A DNA stretch of 64,000 nucleotides, taken from positions 6,484,922 to 6,548,921 of the forward strand of contig NC_092678.1 in NCBI RefSeq assembly GCF_964355755.1, in the 5' to 3' direction. The notes under the pieces are model-generated. The model had not been told where the DNA came from. It saw nothing but the letters and a program-made list of their open reading frames with translations, and did not search any database. How positions within the stretch are numbered: position 1 is the stretch's first letter; the number at the start of each line of letters is the position of its first letter. The stretch is from Antedon mediterranea (Eukaryota > Echinodermata > Crinoidea > Comatulida > Antedonidae). Made by a program: the position numbers and the translations under genes. Positions 58,230-64,000 of this stretch are shown piece after piece.

Positions 58230-58660
58230 AGATGCATTTTCACTGGAGCTAATAAAGCGTGTAGTGAATTCTTCTGTTTTTTACCTAAGAGCTCTCGGGG
58301 GAGTGAGTCAAGTTTAGCTAATGAATTTGTCTCGTTCTACTCGGTAGTGAAAAACAATTGAATTAAGGCCCACTTTGGTGGCTTGTGAGGAAGTATTAGA
58401 TAGCCTGAAAATCTAATATTAAGCAGTTAATTGGTTTATAAATGAATCAACGATTCACACTAACCGTTCTCGGTCTGTCTGATTTTCTTTGAAGTTGCTA
58501 ATATAATGTGATACATACCGAGAGAGCACGACAATTTAAGCGTTGAATCACGCGGCACGGTTTGTATTGTGATATTTTACACGCTGAATCACGAAGTCCG
58601 GGTTCATCTTTATGCTAATATACTTGAAGGATCAAAACACACTTGATCTTAACGCACACC
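58230..58660. promoter_or_regulatory. Candidate conserved non-coding block
   Basis: Complex, non-repetitive sequence between very AT-rich flanks, with several homeodomain-like words (TTAATTGG, CAATTGAATTAA) and a repeated GTTGAATCACGCGG / CTGAATCACGAAG pair at 58544 and 58583. No open frame or transposon end is seen. Function is inferred from texture only. Confidence 0.25.
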
Positions 58661-58846
58661 TATCTAGTTCCCATAATAGCTAAAAAGAAACATTTGTTTA
58701 TATTTGTATTAGTATAGAGCATTGTTTCTTATAGACATAATTATTTTTATTTACAAATTGCTAATATTTGTATATTTATTATATATTTATTTATATAGTT
58801 TATTGACCAAAAAATAATAATTTATATAATATACAATTAGTATTTT

Positions 58847-58919
58847 GATAGTAAAGTATAAAATTTAACTGACAGACGAAACTGTCTGGAAACGTAAGTT
58901 AAATTTGTTATTTACTATC
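58847..58919. ncRNA. Candidate 73-nt hairpin
   Basis: The arms pair in three blocks: GATAGTAAA with TTTACTATC (outer 9 bp), AAATTTAACT with AGTTAAATTT (10 bp), and CAGAC with GTCTG (5 bp) around a short loop. Small asymmetrical bulges separate the blocks. The shape is like a microRNA precursor, but a small palindromic transposon could look the same. Similar ATCAATATACTAAT words lie outside. Confidence 0.35.
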
Positions 58920-59285
58920 AATGAACTATATATCAATATACTAATCAAAACCACTACAATTTAATTTATATTTTAATTTATTCTTCATTATTGTATGGTA
59001 ATATTTTTTTCCAAATTGCATAAATATTAATATTTAAAATCAATTGTTTCCTTTTTTTTCGTATTAAATATGATAGTTTTATTCAATTCAACGTTCAACA
59101 CATGGCTTGCATTGTCATAATATTCAAGAAAACATCACATTATAATTTTCATATATTTATTGATTTTACTATATATTTCAGACTGAATATTTCAGTCACT
59201 GCCACAGTACCGGTAGTCTACTCATATATAATGGCTTATTGAAGGGCACTGTTTTTCTAGTGCCTTGGTAAAATTGTATTCTAAT

Positions 59286-60471
59286 TGTAGAACCACTCGT
59301 TTGGGACACTTTTCCATGAAATCAATGAGGATATATATTAATGCTAATCTCCCAACCTCTATTCAGAGGACGCCCTTATTAACGGACACTTTCCAACCAA
59401 ATTAATGAACAAATATATATTTTAACACATTCCAATCTCTATTCAGGGGACACTCCTATTAAAGGAACACTTTCCCATGATATTAATGAAGAAATATATA
59501 TTTTAAGACTAATCTTCCAATTTCTATTCAGGGGACACTCCTATTAAAGGGACACTTTCCCATGAATGAATGAAGAAATATATATTTTAACACTAATCTT
59601 CCAATCTCTATTCAGGGGACACTCCTATTAAAGGGACATTTTCCCATGATATTAATCAAGAAATATATATTTTAACACTAATCTTCCAATCTCTATTCAG
59701 GGGACACTCCTATTAAAGGGACACTTTCCCATGATATTAATGAAGAAATATATATTTTAACACTAATCTTCCAATCTCTATTAACGGGACACTCCTATTA
59801 AAGGGACATTTTCCCATGATATTAATCAAGTAATATATATTTTAAGACTAATCTTCCAATCTCTATTCAGGGGACACTCCTATTAAAGGGACACTGTCCC
59901 ATGATATTAATCAAGAAATATATATTTTAAGACTAATCTTCCAATCTCTATTCAGGGGACACTCCTATTAAAGGGACACTTTCCCATGATATTAATGAAG
60001 AAATATATATTTTAAGACTAATCTTCCAATCTCTATTCAGGGGACACTCCTATTAAAGGGACACTTTCCCATGATATTAATGAAGAAATATATATTTTAA
60101 GACTAATCTTCCAATCTCTATTCAGGGGACACTCCTATTAAAGGGACACTTTCCCATGATATTAATCAAGAAATATATATTTTAAGACTAATCTTCCAAT
60201 CTCTATTCAGGGGACACTCCCATTAAAGGGACACTCCTATTAAAGGGACACTTTCCCATGATATTAATGAAGAAATATATATTTTAAGACTAATCTTCCA
60301 ATCTCTATTCAGGTGACACTCCTATTAAAGAGACATTTCCCCATGATATTAATGAAGAAATATTTATTTTAACACTAATCTTCAAACCTCTATTAAGATG
60401 GACACTTTCCTATTAAAATTTGAAATATATTTCAACACTAATCTATTTTCCTCTTAATAAGAGGTTGACTG
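59286..60471. mobile_element. pogo-like MITE expanded by an 85-bp internal minisatellite
   Basis: The right end TAAGAGGTTGACTG is followed by TA (60472-60473). The left end GTAGAACCACTCG is worn. Between them lie about 13 units of 85 bp: CTCTATTCAGGGGACACTCC, TATTAAAGGGACACTTTCCC, ATGATATTAATGAAGAAATA, TATATTTTAAGACTAATCTT and CCAAT. Central units differ by one or two bases. Unit starts at 59437, 59606 and 59691 fit multiples of 85. Near 60219 a partial 20-bp unit is inserted. Confidence 0.9.
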
Positions 60472-60479
60472 TATTGTTT

Positions 60480-60780
60480 TTAAAAGAACATTGTCTATTT
60501 TATAGTTTACCTTGCAGAAGTTAAAAAGCTTCAGTATACTTTACTACTTGATGTAATAACATCACATTTATGTCCTTATTATAATTACATTGAGCACTTA
60601 CCATCCACAAGGTTGAGATATTTAATAGAATGTTATACCGCATTTTTAAAAGGTATATCTTAATACAAAAATGTCCGTAAATGAATCTAATTGGTTTGTA
60701 GCTTGAAGATTTTGCAGTTTTTCATAAAATACTCATTGAAAGCAACCTTGAAATATATATACATTATTTTGTGTTACTTA
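60480..60780. other. Anonymous AT-rich DNA
   Basis: Nothing recognised. Confidence 0.5.
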
Positions 60781-60781
60781 A

Positions 60782-60917
60782 GCTTAAGTTTGACAAACAA
60801 ATGTTGCCAAATATGGTAGTGATATGCTTAAATATGGTAGTGATATGATATCATCATGTCCATATATGGGCACACCACATTATTTTGTTGTATAAAATTT
60901 GATAGTGTAGACCGAGC
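60782..60917. mobile_element. GCTCTGTCTACAC family MITE, copy 4
   Basis: TTTGATAGTGTAGACCGAGC forms the right end. The left is shortened to GCTTAAGTTTGACAAAC. The interior CCAAATATGGTAGTGATATG occurs with a second TAAATATGGTAGTGATATG beside it. Confidence 0.65.
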
Positions 60918-60919
60918 TT

Positions 60920-62620
60920 TAGCTTTTCTTGTATGTGACATTAGGGGTAGGATTACAAATTACAAAATCTGTAAATATAGATTTATAGATAATTACTTTT
61001 TCAAATATTTTTTTTTAATTAAAAAATATATTGCAGTAATTAATTTGCAGCTAAAGCTTTTGCAATTTTTCATTTAAAAACAAAGATACCATGAAAACAT
61101 ACATTGATTAAAATATATGGTAATATTAAAACTTTACTGTAAAAACTTTCATGAACTGAATTAGTTTAATTTAATATCATATTAATTTTATTGTCATAAA
61201 CAGAAATTCTGCAATTTAATTATATATTTTCTAAACATAAAATAGCCAACAACATATTGATTTTGGTATTTATTTTTAATTTGTTTAATCAATAAAATAG
61301 ATTGGTATATATAATAGACGTTGTGTCTCTACCATGGAGATATCATGTAATATGGCATAACTTTATTCTACCTTTACCATGCCTTATGCTCAAATTAATA
61401 ATTTAATTAACTAATACTTGTATGACTATAATAATATATTTCTTCAGTATTGATTGAAAGATGTTTTATACATGATATGTAGAAATGATTTGATATAGAA
61501 TGAGATGTTTTGTATACGACCTTGAGTAATTTAGAAAAGAATTATATTACATTCGCTATAAATATATTAGTATCTTCGAGCTTCGTTTTATATATTATTG
61601 ATAGCAATTGATTATACAGGTATAAATATACCATTGATCAATATTCACAATATATAATATTCTTGATAATATAATATTCTTTTGAATTCATCTTATATAA
61701 ACCATACTTAACTTAAATACATATTTCAAATGGTTATTAAAATAAATGATATAACAAAATTATAGTTAATAATCCTGCAATAATATTAAATATTAAGTCA
61801 CAGTAGTATGTACAGACTTTTTTTGGACAAACTCACTGGCTGAATGGCCGGTCATTTTGACTGAAAATAAGTCCAGTGCAAACGCTTTTTATAACTTCCT
61901 CTCGTGGCTAAAATTTTACCGAGCGAAATTTATAACTGAGCTAGAAATTTCACTGCAACCATGTAGACATAGTATTCTAAATATTTAATTTTAAGATCCA
62001 ATTTGTTTAAAATGTAAAAACTTTGACCATTAAATGTGAATGAAGGTTTGATCGGACTGAACCATTGTTAGTTTAAAATTAATTTTATTCATTGTTTTGA
62101 CTAGATTGCATTTTCAGTAACGTAGTACTGCTTTTCAAAATGGTCCAGTTACAAGGTTTAAAAGTTAAAAAAATTAGGGATTAAATAAGACTTTATTTTA
62201 TACCACTTTGTATATACATAAAATTGGTGTTGTGTGAGTCCTACCTTATAATGTAATAGGTGCAGTTTAGAACCTCATCAAACAATTAGGGAAATAAAGA
62301 GTTAAGATGGTATAATCAGATAATTGTCTGTTAGATAATTTTTTAAACAGTTGCTGTAAATAGTGTGGTGGTAAAACAAGTAATTTCTATTTGAAGTAAT
62401 TACAATTTAAAAGGCAATAGTCCGTAAACATAGTCCAAAAAAATAAATAAATAAATAAATTTAAAAAATAAAAAAAAATTTAGTTAAGTATGATGTTTGC
62501 ACACCAAGAGACGCACCCCCTGGCGCATATACCCATGTGGTCCTTTGTCAGTATTCATCCAGATCCAGATCACTCATAACAAAATGAGTGATAGTGGTGG
62601 TCTTGTAGGTATTGATTATA
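60920..62620. other. Very AT-rich anonymous DNA
   Basis: No gene is seen. There are low-complexity (AATA)n and A-run stretches at 62436-62480. The frame at 60856-61077 overlaps the MITE and is not a gene. Confidence 0.5.
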
Positions 62621-62650
62621 AAACAACATAGAAAGAAGAGAATAAAAATA

Positions 62651-62944
62651 TTATCATCATCCGTGGGTGATAATATTTTTTTATGTAGGTAAATTTGAAA
62701 AGGGCAATATATTCAATTTATGCAGAAATATTATTTTCATTCATAAGTTTGGTTGTTTTATTCCATTTTATAGTAACATTATTTAGTTTCAACTTTACAA
62801 TATCAAAATACTACAATATCAAGTGATGACATCATCATCTGTGGGTGATACTATTTTAATGTAGGTAAATTTAAAATCGACAATATAAATTAATGCAGAA
62901 ACATAGTTTCATTCATAAGTTTGGGAGTTTTATAGTTAGATGTA
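62651..62944. repeat. Diverged tandem duplication, about 178-bp period
   Basis: ATCATCATCCGTGGGTGATA at 62651 and ATCATCATCTGTGGGTGATA at 62829 are each followed by ATGTAGGTAAATTT, TTTATGCAGAAA or TTAATGCAGAAA, and TTTCATTCATAAGTTTGG. Confidence 0.85.
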
Positions 62945-62969
62945 CTTTAATACAGGCCTCGAATTTGGG

Positions 62970-63112
62970 GATTTTAGGGGCAAGGCCATTTGGCCTCCGG
63001 TTTTCATTGATTTTAGGGGCACCAAGGCCAAATGGGAGGGCACCAAGGCCATTTGTTTTAAATCAAAGGGGCACCAAGGCCAAAATTAAAAAATATTTTA
63101 ATAACTAGGCCA
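62970..63112. repeat. Short irregular array (GGGGCACCAAGGCCA)
   Basis: Four copies of GGGGCACCAAGGCCA or near variants (about 62977, 63014, 63035 and 63067) are separated by ATTT- or AAAT-rich spacers, with further AGGCCA words. The 71-codon frame at 62893-63108 reads through it and is not a gene. Confidence 0.75.
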
Positions 63113-63395
63113 AAATTTAAAAATAGCTTGTTTCCGGTTGAGGGTGGAATTTTTTTCAAAAAAAAAAATTCTACCCGCAAAATGTTTTGGGATTTCTCCC
63201 TATTCATCAGATCGCGGAGTAGTAGTAGGACTGTCTTCTACAATACATCTGTTTGTATTTCATATAAATATTACGTGTATTTACGATCCATATAAATAAT
63301 AAATAGGTACGATGTTCAGCGTTTATAGTTTACCGTCCTGTGTTGAATGTTTCGTTTAGTTTCAAATAATGCGATAAAAAGGCATGTGAAGCCAA

Positions 63396-63447
63396 CCAAT
63401 TAAGGCCCGGAACAGGTATAAAAACCCTTACAACAGCAAGCTACTCA
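63396..63447 (+). promoter_or_regulatory. Candidate core promoter (CCAAT, TATA, initiator)
   Basis: CCAAT lies at 63396-63400. TATAAAAA lies at 63417-63424. An initiator-like CTCAGCC places the A at 63447, 30 bp after the first T of the TATA box. That is the normal animal TATA-to-start spacing. The surrounding DNA is less AT-rich and has no repeats. Confidence 0.5.
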
Positions 63448-63543
63448 GCCTTACTTAGCTAGCAGCCGACGGAGAAAACATGATACAAAAACAATTTGTT
63501 TGTAGGCCTTACCTACAACTATTCATACAGAGTGTTAACCACG
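63447..63543 (+). CDS. Possible first exon at window edge
   Basis: Downstream of the TATA promoter, ATG at 63480 (context GAAAACATGA) opens MIQKQFVCRPYLQLFIQSV. ACG before GTAAAA at 63544 offers a donor. If unspliced, the frame stops at 63572 after 30 codons. No family is recognised. The exon is inferred from signals alone and the rest of the gene would lie beyond the window. Confidence 0.25.
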
Positions 63544-63544
63544 G

Positions 63545-64000
63545 TAAAAATCAAGTCAATTACATTATGTAGTAGAATATAAATTATAGTTATTTTCCGA
63601 GTTTCGATTTCTGAAGCTTTTTTGTTAGTACAGTATAACCCATATTTATAAGAATTCAAAACACGGACGGACACCGACCCCTTTCTCTCTCTTTTTAGCC
63701 TTCGGCACGTGTATTCTGGACTATACCATTTCCTTGAATTCGGTAAAAACGCGTTTGGTAATTTAGTGTACGACGTTGTTAAACAAGATTTTTCGATGAT
63801 CTGTCTGCTGGATTATTGAGATGGGTGCGATAAAATATAAATATGATATACTTCCAACGATCTTCGGGTTGAGGTGCAGGTTTAACTTTGGTGCTAAAGG
63901 TAAACAAACACCCCTAATTTTACACGTATAATGGACTACACCATGCAGGAACGCACATGGTATTTTCTTCTCAGAGGGTGCGTGTACGTCAAAAGGAATT
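63545..64000. other. Unique DNA at right edge, possibly first intron
   Basis: Complex sequence with a CACGTG word near 63706 and several TAA-rich parts. No exon was confirmed before the window ends. Confidence 0.35.

Noticed and set aside
59286-60471. CRISPR-like regular repeats
   Set aside because: Units of 85 bp are contiguous with no unique spacers, in an animal-type genome, and derive from a transposon.

Overview
The window looks like non-coding genomic DNA from an invertebrate animal. It is strongly AT-rich, has no prokaryote-like gene packing, and carries introns, tRNA-derived SINEs, 5'-truncated LINE tails, many short inverted-repeat DNA transposons and large minisatellites. Repeated TAGGCCTA-type motifs and the repeat mix remind me of marine deuterostomes such as echinoderms, but that placement is inference and I cannot name a species. 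Very little is coding. The only convincing cellular exon is a 33-codon internal PDZ-domain exon at 9113-9211 (+), with a good acceptor, a good donor and phase 0 at both ends. A canonical core promoter (CCAAT, TATA, initiator spacing) followed by a possible first exon lies at the right edge, about 63396-63543 (+). A weak PDZ-like fragment lies at 57604-57726. All the long open frames at 17.1, 26, 34-35.6 and 45.4 kb are tandem repeats whose unit happens to lack stops. Layout: 1-3 kb holds anonymous AT-rich DNA and a poly(A)-tailed retroelement end. 3.6-4.0 kb holds two small inverted-repeat elements. 5.9-8.8 kb holds two back-to-back DNA transposons, the first with a very large internal fold-back and six copies of a perfect palindrome near its ends. 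9.1 kb is the PDZ exon. 10.1 kb is a 409-bp transposon with a 7-bp target duplication. 11.6 kb is a LINE tail. 13-14.4 kb has a run of short elements of one family. 17.1 kb is a 21-bp minisatellite. 18.4 kb holds SINEs. 20.2-21.2 kb is a PIF/Harbinger-type element with a decayed Myb/SANT-like gene. 21.5-22.1 kb is another inverted-repeat element. 25.9-26.6 kb is a purine-strand satellite. 27.3-28.4 kb is a second Harbinger-type element inserted inside a 23-bp tandem array. 34.2-35.6 and 36.5-37.0 kb are minisatellites that grew from transposon-internal sequence. 37.0-37.9, 40.2-41.1, 49.4-50.1 and 54.6-55.8 kb are further DNA transposons. 41.6-42.0 kb is a fresh 194-bp duplication. 42.4-44.3 kb mixes SINEs with a LINE tail. 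45.3 and 46.9-47.9 kb are two more arrays. 59.3-60.5 kb is an 85-bp array inside a TA-flanked element. The sequence records transposon history: at least eight inverted-repeat families, three nested insertions, and several minisatellites that began as pieces of one pogo-like element. I found no CRISPR array, rRNA, operon or bacterial-type system, and no clearly undescribed functional system. The most unusual items are the fold-back element at 5930-7559, the repeated conversion of one transposon family into minisatellites, a family of three unrelated-bodied elements sharing a terminal GTATAAG grammar, and a 73-nt hairpin at 58847-58919.
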